Below, in pieces: positions 51,765-60,221 of a DNA stretch of 64,000 bases. This DNA comes from Labilithrix sp. GTDB lineage: Bacteria; Myxococcota_A; Polyangia; Polyangiales; Polyangiaceae. The stretch is taken from the NCBI GenBank assembly GCA_019637175.1, contig JAHBWD010000015.1, positions 62,001 to 126,000 of the forward strand. The letters run 5' to 3'. How positions within the stretch are numbered: position 1 is the stretch's first letter; the number at the start of each line of letters is the position of its first letter. The position numbers were made by a program, and so were the translations under genes. The notes beneath the pieces were generated by a model. That model was not told the origin of the DNA and searched no databases. It saw only the letters and a program-made list of their open reading frames with translations.

Positions 51765-52682
51765 TCAGTCGTCGTCTTTGTCGGAAGCGGCGCCGCGCCA
51801 ATCGAAATCGTCGTTGCCGCGATCGCGCCGGCCGCCGCCCTTCTTCTTCGGCGGGCCGCCTTCGCCGCCGCCACCTTCGCCGCCGCCGCCGCCTTTGCGA
51901 CGCCGATCGCTGTCGAACGTTCGCCGAGATTGAGGCATCGCGTTGGGGCCGAAGCTCGGCGGACCGCCGAAGCCGCCGCCGCCACCTCCGCCGTATCCGC
52001 CGCCGCCGAAGCCGCCACCACCTCCGCCGTATCCGCCGCCGCTGCCCGCGTATCCGCTGCCCGCCGGGCGCTCGCCCTTCGGGTGCGCGATGTTGACGAC
52101 GAGGCGCCGGCCGCGCAGATCGGCCGTCTTCAGTTGCTCCGAGGCCGTCTTCGCGGACTCCGAGCTCGCCATCGTGACGAAGCCGAAGCCGCGCTTGCGG
52201 CCGTCGGGGTCCATCGGAAGGTGCACGCGGACGACCTGGCCTTCGCCGACCACGCCGTGGATCAGCGTCTCGACCTCTTGCACGGTGCAGTCGTAAGGGA
52301 GGTTGCCGACGTAGAGCGTGCGATCGGGCGCTTGGGGCGGCCCGCCGCGCGGACCCCCAGGGCCCGAGCGTGGACCCGAGCTCATCGGGCCGTCGCGACC
52401 CTCGCCCTTGCGGGGCGGCTCGGCTTGGAACGGGCGTACGGAAATCGATCGACCGCCCTGCAGCGATCCATCGAGGGCGTCACGCGCCGCCTGCGCTTCG
52501 GCAGGCGTGGACATCGTGACGAACCCGAACCCACGTGGACGACCCGTCGTTCGATCTTTCGGGAGACTGACGCTCACGACCTTGCCGCCGGTCGCTTCGA
52601 AGATCGTCTTCAGCACCTCTTCCGAAACGCTGTCTGGGAGCCCTGCTACGAACAGCTTCGCTTCCTCGTTCTGACCCAACAT
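51765..52682 (-). CDS. RNA-binding protein with two RRM domains and Gly-rich tail
   Basis: 305 aa. RRM1 at about 8-85 (RNP2 LFVAGL 10-15, RNP1 RGFGFVTM 50-57); RRM2 at about 122-200 (RNP2 LYVGNL 123-128, RNP1 RGFGFVTM 164-171). A Gly/Pro-rich linker joins them. The C-terminal about 100 residues are Gly-rich (GGGGYGGGG type) then Arg/Lys/Asp-rich. Bacterial RRM proteins usually have a single domain; two domains plus a glycine tail resembles eukaryotic hnRNP/glycine-rich proteins. Probable post-transcriptional regulator or RNA chaperone. A GGAGGT-like site lies 24 nt before ATG 52682. Confidence 0.93.
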   Translation of the reverse strand: MLGQNEEAKLFVAGLPDSVSEEVLKTIFEATGGKVVSVSLPKDRTTGRPRGFGFVTMSTPAEAQAARDALDGSLQGGRSISVRPFQAEPPRKGEGRDGPMSSGPRSGPGGPRGGPPQAPDRTLYVGNLPYDCTVQEVETLIHGVVGEGQVVRVHLPMDPDGRKRGFGFVTMASSESAKTASEQLKTADLRGRRLVVNIAHPKGERPAGSGYAGSGGGYGGGGGGFGGGGYGGGGGGGFGGPPSFGPNAMPQSRRTFDSDRRRKGGGGGEGGGGEGGPPKKKGGGRRDRGNDDFDWRGAASDKDDD

Positions 52683-52780
52683 GCAATGACCCTGAACTGG
52701 ACCTCCAGATGCGAACGGACGTCGCCCGTGACGGGCGGCTCCCCGCGATAAAAGTCACGATATCGCGTGCCAGCCGGCCG

Positions 52781-54499
52781 TCAACTGACCCGTTGCGGGG
52801 AAGTGTCGGAATCGGCCTTCGGCTCTCGGTCTGGCCGCGCGCGGTCGTCGGCGCCCGCGGGCCTCACCGAGAGGACGCGCCGGGCTGGAATCGTGAAAAT
52901 GAAGGTCGAGCCTGCGCCCGGCGCCGCATCGACCCAGGCTCTTCCGCCGTGGCTCTCGGCGATGTGCTTCACGAGGGCGAGGCCGATGCCGCTGCCCCGG
53001 ACAGGCGATCGCAGCTTGTCGCTCGGATGCGGCGTGACGTCGCCCGCGCCCGCTCCCGACGGCGCCGAGCTCCGCAGCCGCACGAAGCGCTCGAAGATCC
53101 GCTGGCGATCCTCGGGCGCGATGCCGGGGCCCTCGTCGGTGACCTCGACCCTCACGCCGCCGTGGTCGGCCTTCGCGCGGATGGTGATGCTCTCGCCGTC
53201 GGGCGCGTACTTGAGCGCGTTGTCGACGAGGTTGATGACGGCGAGCTGAATCGCGCGCTCGTCGATCCGCGCGCGCGGCAGATCGGCCTCGACGGCCACG
53301 ACGAGGTTCACCCCTTCGCGCTCGGCGCGGTAACGGTAGACGTTGGCCGCGCGCGTGACCGCGTCGCCGACGTCGCCTTCGGCGAACTCGTAGCTGCCGC
53401 GCCCGCGCTCGAGCCGCGCGAAGTCGAGCACGTTCTCGATGAGCGCCGAGAGGCGCTCGCTCTCGCGCAAGATGACGTCGAGGTACTCCTGCTTCTTGGC
53501 GTCGGTCTGCACGCGGCCGGACTGGAGCATCTCGGCGAACATGCGAACGAGCGCGAGCGGCGTCTTGAGCTCGTGGCTGACGTTGGCGACGAACTCGCTC
53601 TTGAGCGCGGAGACGCGGCGCTCCTTCTCCGCGACGAGCACGATCGCGATCGCGCCCACGATGATGACGATGCACGAGAGGCTCACCATGAGGATCTCGA
53701 GCAGGCGCCGGTTCTCGACGCGCGACGTCAGCTCCTCGCTCGCTTGGGGTGAGACCTGCACGCGCCAGTTGTAGAGCGTCGTCGGGAAGCGCACGCCGAC
53801 GGTGAACTCGCCCGAGCGGAGCGGCGGCCCGTAGATGATGCGGCCCTCTTCGTCGACGACGTTCACGCGGCTCGCCGTCGACGTGCGCGGCGGCGGCGCG
53901 CCCGGGGCCTGCGGCTCGGCGTAGAGCATCGGCAGCGTCTCGCGGACGATGCGCCCGATGTCGTGCCACGCGATCACGAAGTAGCGGCGCCCTTCGTGGA
54001 CGCGCTGCCAGTAGCTGAGGAGGTAGCCCTGCTGCGCGTACTCGCGGTGGAGGTGACGGAGCTCGTCGGGCGGCTGCGATCCGAGCTCCATGTCGCCGAG
54101 CATGCGCGCCACGAGGAGCCGGCGAAAGCCCTCCTCTTCGGCGAGCGCGCCGGTCGCGCGCGAGGCGAAGGCGAGCACGGTGCGGCTCTCGTCGAGCACG
54201 AGGATCGCGCGCACGCTCGGCGTCTCGCGCTGCGCGGTCGGCAGCCAGCGCTCGGTGAGGACCTCGAGGCGCGCCGGATCGGCGATCGCCATCACGACGT
54301 TGTCTTGATCGATGATCTGTCGGTCGACGCGGTTCGCCTTCTCCGTGGCGAGGCCGAGCGTCGCCTCGAGCACCGACTGCTGTCGCAGCGTGTCGATCTG
54401 GAGCGTCGTGCGGACCGTGAAGTAGGCGAGCACGCCCACCGCGACCACGACGAGCGGCAGCAAGACGAGCACCTTGAGGCGGTCGCGCCAGCGGGACAT
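52781..54499 (-). CDS. Transmembrane sensor histidine kinase
   Basis: 572 aa. Transmembrane helix 1 at about 9-29, an extracytoplasmic region of about 230 residues, helix 2 near 262-283, then the kinase: H box ANVSHELKTPLALVRMF (His near 308), N box LVDNALKYAPDG, G1 TDEGPGIAPEDRQRIFERF and G2 RGSGIGLALVKHIAESHGG. About 25 Ser/Gly/Pro residues are inserted between the F and G2 boxes. There is no HAMP domain and no adjacent response regulator. The C-terminal 45 residues after the ATPase domain are basic and disordered. Followed by an RRM gene on the same strand, 98 bp away. Confidence 0.93.
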   Translation of the reverse strand: MSRWRDRLKVLVLLPLVVVAVGVLAYFTVRTTLQIDTLRQQSVLEATLGLATEKANRVDRQIIDQDNVVMAIADPARLEVLTERWLPTAQRETPSVRAILVLDESRTVLAFASRATGALAEEEGFRRLLVARMLGDMELGSQPPDELRHLHREYAQQGYLLSYWQRVHEGRRYFVIAWHDIGRIVRETLPMLYAEPQAPGAPPPRTSTASRVNVVDEEGRIIYGPPLRSGEFTVGVRFPTTLYNWRVQVSPQASEELTSRVENRRLLEILMVSLSCIVIIVGAIAIVLVAEKERRVSALKSEFVANVSHELKTPLALVRMFAEMLQSGRVQTDAKKQEYLDVILRESERLSALIENVLDFARLERGRGSYEFAEGDVGDAVTRAANVYRYRAEREGVNLVVAVEADLPRARIDERAIQLAVINLVDNALKYAPDGESITIRAKADHGGVRVEVTDEGPGIAPEDRQRIFERFVRLRSSAPSGAGAGDVTPHPSDKLRSPVRGSGIGLALVKHIAESHGGRAWVDAAPGAGSTFIFTIPARRVLSVRPAGADDRARPDREPKADSDTSPQRVS

Positions 54500-54611
54500 C
54501 GAAGCCGCTACAGCGTAGCGACAGGACGCGACGGAGGCGAATGTCTCAGGGTCCGACGACCAATGATCGTCAGACCCTTGCCTGCTCCGACGCGCTCGAA
54601 GACTCGCGCTC

Positions 54612-56501
54612 TCAACGCGCGGCGGCGGCCGCGATGCGCTCGCGATCGAGGACGATGCCCCGCGAGCCGAGGTACTCGGCGTATTGCTCGGCGATGTACG
54701 TCATCGCGTTGCCTTCGTCTTCGCTGAAGGGCATCCCGTCGAGCGGATTGATGATCTCGATGGCGCCGAGCGCGCGACCCGCCTGCATGATGGGCGCGAC
54801 GATCAGGCTCCGGCCCCCGCCGATCTGGCGGTAGCGCTCGGACGCGGCGCTCGCGGCGTCGGCCACGACGAGGGCGCGCCGGCGTCGCGCGGCGTCGCGG
54901 AGCACCTCGTCGCTCTCGGGGGCGCGCGACGTGAGCAGCCGCTGCGTGTCTTTGCCTCGCGTGCACGCGACGACCCACTCGCGCTTCTCGAGATCGAAGA
55001 AGTGGATGATCGCGGCGCGCGCGGGGAGCACTTCGGTCGCGAGCGCGAGGCAGAACTGCCCGCCGTCGAGCGCGTCGCGGAGGAAATGGAGATCGTGCAT
55101 CGACTCGAAGAGCGACGTGATGAGCTCGTCGCCGGTGATGCGGCCGCGGACGAAGCGTCCCGAAGGCGTGCGCACCATCGCCGGGCCTCCCGCGGGAGGA
55201 GGTTGCGACGGCGTCTTGCGCGGCGCTTCGACGACGACGGGATCGGGGACGCCGACGGCCGCGAACGGCACGGGCGGCCCGGTCACCATCGGGGGCTGCG
55301 CGGGCGGAGGCTGCGAGGGCGCGATCTGTACGGGCGGCGGCTGCGAGGGCGCGACCTGCGCGGGCGGCGCGGGCGGCGGCTGCGAGGGCGCGATCTGCGC
55401 GGGCGGCGGCTGCGAGGGCGCGATCTGCGCGGGCTGCGCGGGCGGCGGCTGCGAGGGCGCGATCTGCGCGGGCGGCGGCTGTGACGGCGCGGCCTGCGCG
55501 GGCGCGGCCGCGGCCGGCGGCGCGCTCTGCGGCGGAGGAAACGCGGGCACGGCCGCCTGGGCCGGGACGACGACCGGCCCCGGCGGCGCCGACGCTTGCA
55601 CGGGCGCCGACATCGCCGCGGCTTGCAGCGACGGCGGCGCCTTGGACGGCGGTCGCGGCGGCTTGCTCGGCCCGCCCCCGCGACGAGGGAAGGCGACGAC
55701 GGGGTCGCCCTTCCAGTCTTTCCACGTGAGCGTCGCGAGCGGCGGCCGCGGAGGCTTGCCTTTGAACTCGACGTCGAACGCGGCGAGGTTGACGAGCTTG
55801 CCGACTTTCTTTTCTTTCGCGGCGCTCGCGATGTGCGCTTCGACGTAGCGGAGCTGCGCGCGCAGCACGTCGGCGGCGACCTCTTCCGTCGTGCCGTCGG
55901 GCACGACGAACGCGTACTCGCGGTACGTGAGCGGCGAAGCTTCGGTCGGATCCTGCTCGCGCGAGGAGAGCAGCGTCGTCGCGGGGAGACCGGGGATCGA
56001 CGATCCGATCGCCGGCAGGTTCGCGCGCTCGGCGACCTGCGTGTCGCTCGCGACCGCGGCCTCGGCGTTCGAGCCGAAGGTCATCGTCGCGCCCTTCTTC
56101 TTCTTCTCGTTGCCGGGGCGCGGCGCCTTCTTCGCGGTCTCGTCTTTGTCCTTCCCCACGGCGTTCGACGAGCTCGGCGTCGGCGGCAGCGCCGGGATCG
56201 TGGCGTCGTTCGAACCGGACGCCGCCGCCGCGGGCGCGACGCCGCCCTTCGGCTCCTTCGAGACCGTCGCCGTCACGGGCATGTCGTCGGGCGCGCGCTT
56301 GACGACGAAGCGAACGCGCGCGAGCGGGTCGACCGCGCGATAGCCCTCTTCGAGCAGCTCGATGGAGAAGCCGCTCATCGGGCCCTCTTCGCCGCGCTCC
56401 GAGCGCGCGGCCTGGAGCGCGCGCTGCCACGACTCCGCTTCGACGCAGAACTTTTGCTGGTCCGTCTTGCCGATCGACGAGACTTCGACGAGCCACCGCA
56501 T
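54612..56501 (-). CDS. GAF-domain protein with proline-rich repeats
   Basis: 629 aa. The N-terminal about 75 residues (VEVSSIGKTDQQKFCVEAES then WQRALQAARSERGEEGPMSG) form a small domain repeated in other myxobacterial proteins. Residues about 175-275 are a second conserved part (YREYAFVVPDG through FPRRGGG). Residues about 330-430 are Pro/Gln repeats. The last about 170 residues are a GAF domain (LALATEVLPARAAIIHFFDL; RSLIVAPIMQAGRALGAIEI; AEQYAEYLGSRGI), a small-molecule sensor fold. No output domain is present, so it may signal by protein contact. Extended -10 TGGTAACGT lies 10 nt before ATG 56501. Confidence 0.82.
   Translation of the reverse strand: MRWLVEVSSIGKTDQQKFCVEAESWQRALQAARSERGEEGPMSGFSIELLEEGYRAVDPLARVRFVVKRAPDDMPVTATVSKEPKGGVAPAAAASGSNDATIPALPPTPSSSNAVGKDKDETAKKAPRPGNEKKKKGATMTFGSNAEAAVASDTQVAERANLPAIGSSIPGLPATTLLSSREQDPTEASPLTYREYAFVVPDGTTEEVAADVLRAQLRYVEAHIASAAKEKKVGKLVNLAAFDVEFKGKPPRPPLATLTWKDWKGDPVVAFPRRGGGPSKPPRPPSKAPPSLQAAAMSAPVQASAPPGPVVVPAQAAVPAFPPPQSAPPAAAAPAQAAPSQPPPAQIAPSQPPPAQPAQIAPSQPPPAQIAPSQPPPAPPAQVAPSQPPPVQIAPSQPPPAQPPMVTGPPVPFAAVGVPDPVVVEAPRKTPSQPPPAGGPAMVRTPSGRFVRGRITGDELITSLFESMHDLHFLRDALDGGQFCLALATEVLPARAAIIHFFDLEKREWVVACTRGKDTQRLLTSRAPESDEVLRDAARRRRALVVADAASAASERYRQIGGGRSLIVAPIMQAGRALGAIEIINPLDGMPFSEDEGNAMTYIAEQYAEYLGSRGIVLDRERIAAAAAR
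55293..55500 (-). repeat. Proline-rich tandem repeats, alternating 10 and 13 residues
   Basis: Units APSQPPPAQI (10 aa) and APSQPPPAQPAQI (13 aa) alternate about two and a half times, giving a 23-aa (69-bp) higher-order repeat. The later copies show A/P and A/V changes. A minisatellite that keeps frame. Confidence 0.8.
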
Positions 56502-56511
56502 GAGCGATCGA

Positions 56512-56520
56512 ACGTTACCA
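56512..56520 (-). promoter_or_regulatory. Extended -10 before GAF-domain gene
   Basis: TGGTAACGT on the minus strand (56520-56512), 10 nt before ATG 56501. No Shine-Dalgarno sequence. Confidence 0.45.
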
Positions 56521-56549
56521 CCACCCGGCGGCCGGGTGGCACCGCGAAA

Positions 56550-58220
56550 TCATTCGGCGCGCAGACCGTCTGACGGCCGAAGTCGCGCGGCATAGAGCGC
56601 GGGGAAGATCGTCGCAACGAGGCAGATCACGATCGCGACCGCGCCCGTGATGAGAAACTCCGTCGGTCTCACGTTTACGGGCAGCTTCGAGATGAAGTAG
56701 ACCTTGGGATCGAGCGGGAAGCCATAGGCGGCGAGCCCCTTGCATCCGATCCATCCGATCGCGAGGCCGAGCGCCGTGCCGACGACGCCGATGATGCCGC
56801 CTTGGTAGAGAAAGACGCGGAGGACCGCGTCGTCGCTCGCGCCGATCGCCTTGAGGAGGGCGATCTCCTTCTTCTTGTCGAGCACGACCATGATGAGCGT
56901 CGCGATGACCGTGAACGCGGCGACGACGATGATGAGCGTGAGCACGACGCTCATCGCGATCTGCTGGATGAGCAGCGCGGTGAAGAGGCCGTGGTTGAGC
57001 TCGCGCCAATCCATCGTGTGGTAGACGCCGTTCGCGAGGAGCTTGTCGACGTCTTTGGCGATGTCGGCGGCGCGCTCGATGTCGTCGACCTTCGCCTCGA
57101 CGCCGGTGACGCTGTCGCCCTGCTCGTAGAACGCCTGCGCCTCGTAGAGATCGGTGTAGACGAGCTTCGAGTCGTACTGGTCGAAGCCGGCCTCGAAGAT
57201 CGCGATGACCCGGAACTGCTTGGCGATCGGCGGTCGCACGCCGCTCGCGCCGAAGCTCATCCCGATCTGAGGAGAGGTGACCTGGAGGCAGTCGCCCAAG
57301 CCGACCGCGAGGCGCTTCGCGAGCGACCTGCCGAGGACCACGCCGGGCAGCGCCTTGACCTGCTGCGGGCTGCGGCACGGATCGGGGTCGACGTTCTCCG
57401 GCAAGACGTCGTCGTCGGGCAGCGTGCTCGTGAAGCCTCCGCTCGGCGTGACGTTGCCCGCGGGCAGGAGCGCGCCCTGCGGCGGCGGCGCGCTCTCCGC
57501 GATGAGGTCGGCGATGATGTCGTCGCCGCCGCCGGTCTTGGCGGGCGCGGCCTCCGCCGGCTTGCTCGCGATGTCGCGCGCCGCGCCGGTGGCGATGAGC
57601 GTCGCGAGATCGGTCGTGCCCGCGTCGAGCGATCCGTACGCGTCTTTCGCCTTGTCGTCGGCGATCTGCTGCTCGATCGCCTCGAGGAGGCTCTGCTTCT
57701 TTCCCGTGCCCTCGCTCTCGTTCTTGCCGCTCTTGCCGGCGCCCTCGCGGAAGTCGGGGAAGACCTCGCGCGGCGACTCGGGCGGCGTCGCGCCTGGCTT
57801 GCGCATGCCCTCGAGCGAGCCCTCGACGATGTGCCGCGGCAGATCGAGCACCTTCGGCATCATCTCGGGATCGACGCCCTTGAGGAGCACGCCCGTCGCG
57901 GTGCGATCGCCGTGCGTGATCATCATCGGGTTGATGACGAAGGGGGCGACGGCGACGACGCCGGGCACCTTCTCCACCTTCTTCATCACGTCGCGATAGT
58001 CGCGGAAATGGATCGCGTACTTGAGGACGATGACGTGAGCGTTCACGCCGAGGACCTTCTCCCGGAACTGCTCCTGGAAGCCGCCCGTGACGCTCATCAC
58101 GATCGCGAGCGCGGCGACCCCGAGCGCGACGCCCAGCATCGCGAACGCCGTGCCCACCGACACGAACGCGCGCTTCTTCGATCCGAGGTATCGAAGCGCG
58201 ATCTGGACCGGGTACCCCAT
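56550..58220 (-). CDS. LolC/E-type (FtsX-like) ABC permease with large periplasmic insert
   Basis: 556 aa; LolC/LolE proteins are usually about 400-415 aa. The N-terminus IALRYLGSKKRAFVSVGTA, helix 1 (LGVALGVAALAIVMSVTGG), then FQEQFREKVLGVNAHVIV are typical of permeases that release lipoproteins from the inner membrane. The periplasmic core is interrupted at about residues 141-288 by a Pro/Ala/Lys/Asp-rich stretch, after which LPGVVLGRSLAKRLAVGLGD restores the family pattern. C-terminal FtsX helices: VVLTLIIVVAAFTVIATLIM, GGIIGVVGTALGLAIGW and FLITGAVAIVICLVATIFPAL. The LolD ATPase is not adjacent. Confidence 0.9.
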   Translation of the reverse strand: MGYPVQIALRYLGSKKRAFVSVGTAFAMLGVALGVAALAIVMSVTGGFQEQFREKVLGVNAHVIVLKYAIHFRDYRDVMKKVEKVPGVVAVAPFVINPMMITHGDRTATGVLLKGVDPEMMPKVLDLPRHIVEGSLEGMRKPGATPPESPREVFPDFREGAGKSGKNESEGTGKKQSLLEAIEQQIADDKAKDAYGSLDAGTTDLATLIATGAARDIASKPAEAAPAKTGGGDDIIADLIAESAPPPQGALLPAGNVTPSGGFTSTLPDDDVLPENVDPDPCRSPQQVKALPGVVLGRSLAKRLAVGLGDCLQVTSPQIGMSFGASGVRPPIAKQFRVIAIFEAGFDQYDSKLVYTDLYEAQAFYEQGDSVTGVEAKVDDIERAADIAKDVDKLLANGVYHTMDWRELNHGLFTALLIQQIAMSVVLTLIIVVAAFTVIATLIMVVLDKKKEIALLKAIGASDDAVLRVFLYQGGIIGVVGTALGLAIGWIGCKGLAAYGFPLDPKVYFISKLPVNVRPTEFLITGAVAIVICLVATIFPALYAARLRPSDGLRAE

Positions 58221-58382
58221 CTTCGGCTACGCCGGTCTAGCACGTGGGCACCCCCGAACGTTCCCGATTCCTTTGTGTTGTCCAGGTCAGCCGTGAGGTA
58301 AGCGGGTGTGTGCCGCTTGGCGGCCCGCCGCGGCGCTTTCAGAACCGCCGGAGCTCTCGTAGATCTTGAAAGAGCGCGCTCG
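58221..58382. promoter_or_regulatory. Divergent intergenic region, LolC/E-type gene and Ser/Thr kinase
   Basis: 162 bp. On the minus strand TGCTAGACC (extended -10-like, last base C) lies 13 nt before ATG 58220. On the plus strand no clear -10 is seen near ATG 58383; ATG codons farther upstream are out of pattern. Nothing else recognisable. Confidence 0.3.
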
Positions 58383-60077
58383 ATGACCGACGTTCGGCCA
58401 GGACCCAACCAGGCGACCATGCCTGCCGCTCCCGATTCGGAGCTCATGGCGACCTCCGCGAGGACGGGCAGTGACGGCCTGAGCGGGCCCGGGCACTCGT
58501 CGTCGCCCGTGCGCGTCGACAGCTACATCGGCAAGACGCTCGACGGTCGGTACTTCGTCGAGCAGATGCTCGGCGAAGGCGGCATGGGCGTCGTCTACCG
58601 GGGGCGCCACAAGGTCATCGACAAGCGCGTCGCCATCAAGATCCTGCGCGGCGAGATGGCGGCCGACGCCGAGATGGCCGACCGCTTCCTCAACGAGGCG
58701 CGCGCCGCGTCGAGCATCGGCAACCCGCACATCGTCGACATCTCGGACTTCGGGCGGGTCGAAGGCGCGACCTACTTCGTCATGGAGTTCCTGGAGGGCA
58801 CGAGCCTCGGCGATCTCATGTCGACGGAGCGCGTCATCCCGATCCCGCGGCTCGTGCACATCGCGAAGCAGATCGCGCGCGGTCTCTCGGCGGCGCACGC
58901 CCGCGGGATCGTCCATCGCGACCTCAAGCCCGACAACGTGATGCTCGTCGCCCGCGGCGAGGATCGCGACTTCGTGAAGGTCCTCGACTTCGGCATCGCG
59001 AAGGTCAGCAGCGAGGCGGGCCGCCTGACGCGCGCGGGCAGCGTCTTCGGCACGCCGCACTACATGTCCCCGGAGCAGGCCGCCGGCGTCCCCGTCGACC
59101 AGCGCACCGACATCTATTCGCTCGGCGTCATCCTCTACGAAGCGGCCTGCGGGAAGGTCCCGTTCGACGCCGACAACTTCATGGGGATCCTGACGCAGCA
59201 CATGTACAAGTCGCCCGCGCCGATCCGCGCGGTGGTTCCCCAGCCGCAGGAGGTCCCGCCGGGGCTCGAGGCCATCGTCCTCAAGTGCCTCTCGAAGAAG
59301 GTGGAGCTCCGCTACCAGTCGATGGACGAGCTCGCGGCCGATCTGGAGAAGGTCGAGAGGGGCCACGTGCCGAACGCCGTCCAGGAGATGATGGGGCGCT
59401 CGGGCGGCTTCAACGTTCCGGCGGATTACTTCCGCAAGCAGCAGATGGCGCCCGCGGGCCCTGCGATGATGCCCGCCACGCCGGATCTCGCGCGCAAGAA
59501 GCCGGTGCTCGCGATGGCGCTCGCGTCGATCGGCGTCGTCACCATCCTCATCATCGGCGTCGTCGTCGCGACGTCGCTCCGCGCGGCGCCGAAGGAGATC
59601 GTGGCGACGGGCGCGGCCCTCTCCGCGGAGCCCACCGCGCCGGCGGTCGGCGATCCCACCGCGCCCGCGGCGGTCGTGAAGATCGCGACCTTCATCAACG
59701 CCGAGCCGAGCGACGCGCAGATCTCGGTCGACGGCGCGCCGGCCATGGTCGGGCCGTCGACGGTGCAGCTCGCCGCGGACGACGAGATCACGATTCACGT
59801 CGAGCGCAAGGGTTACGTCTCGCAGACGGTGAAGCTCAAAGGCAGCGAGGTCGATCCGAAGAAGCCGTTCAAGACGGTCAAGCTCGAACGCGAGGTGAGC
59901 AAGACTCCGCCAGCCGTGAAACCGCCTCCTGCGAAGCCGCCGCCGACGACGACGACGAAGCCCACGGCGTCGCCCGCGCCGGCCCCGCCTCCGCCCACCG
60001 CGCCGCCTCCGGCGAAGCTCAATTGCCCCCCGCCGTCGAAGCCCGACCCGTTCGGCAAGGGCTGCGTCGTCTTCTGA
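58383..60077 (+). CDS. Membrane-anchored Ser/Thr kinase with PEGA-like exterior domain
   Basis: 564 aa from ATG 58383 (an earlier in-frame start gives 25 more residues of low quality). A disordered N-terminus of about 50 aa precedes the kinase (about 55-320): [17 protein letters not shown] Lys86, [11 protein letters not shown] in [19 protein letters not shown]. Transmembrane helix [20 protein letters not shown] (about 378-398). Outside: [16 protein letters not shown], then [17 protein letters not shown], a PEGA-like fold, then a long Pro/Thr linker and a conserved [17 protein letters not shown] end with two Cys. PEGA kinases are a myxobacterial speciality. Confidence 0.95.
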   Translation: MTDVRPGPNQATMPAAPDSELMATSARTGSDGLSGPGHSSSPVRVDSYIGKTLDGRYFVEQMLGEGGMGVVYRGRHKVIDKRVAIKILRGEMAADAEMADRFLNEARAASSIGNPHIVDISDFGRVEGATYFVMEFLEGTSLGDLMSTERVIPIPRLVHIAKQIARGLSAAHARGIVHRDLKPDNVMLVARGEDRDFVKVLDFGIAKVSSEAGRLTRAGSVFGTPHYMSPEQAAGVPVDQRTDIYSLGVILYEAACGKVPFDADNFMGILTQHMYKSPAPIRAVVPQPQEVPPGLEAIVLKCLSKKVELRYQSMDELAADLEKVERGHVPNAVQEMMGRSGGFNVPADYFRKQQMAPAGPAMMPATPDLARKKPVLAMALASIGVVTILIIGVVVATSLRAAPKEIVATGAALSAEPTAPAVGDPTAPAAVVKIATFINAEPSDAQISVDGAPAMVGPSTVQLAADDEITIHVERKGYVSQTVKLKGSEVDPKKPFKTVKLEREVSKTPPAVKPPPAKPPPTTTTKPTASPAPAPPPPTAPPPAKLNCPPPSKPDPFGKGCVVF

Positions 60078-60193
60078 CCGAGGCGACGCGACGACGCGCT
60101 TGAACGCGCGACAGGCATCGTCTATCCGGTAAGCGGGTGCCGCGGGCGACCGCGGCAGGTCAAACGAGGTTGGTCGGGCCGCCAGTCTTCTTG

Positions 60194-60216
60194 TGCAACG
60201 CAAGTTGCATGGGAGA
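60194..60216 (+). promoter_or_regulatory. Inverted repeat and ribosome binding site before nhaA
   Basis: TGCAAC (60194-60199) and GTTGCA (60204-60209) form a perfect 6-bp inverted repeat with the spacer GCAA. Immediately after it is GGGAGA (60211-60216), 5 nt before the TTG start. The repeat could be an operator or, in the mRNA, a hairpin next to the ribosome site. Confidence 0.5.
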
Positions 60217-60221
60217 TTGCG

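Noticed and set aside
60078..60193. Hairpin-like CG-rich segments after the third kinase gene as a terminator
   Set aside because: Arms are short and imperfect and several alternative pairings are possible; not supportable by eye.
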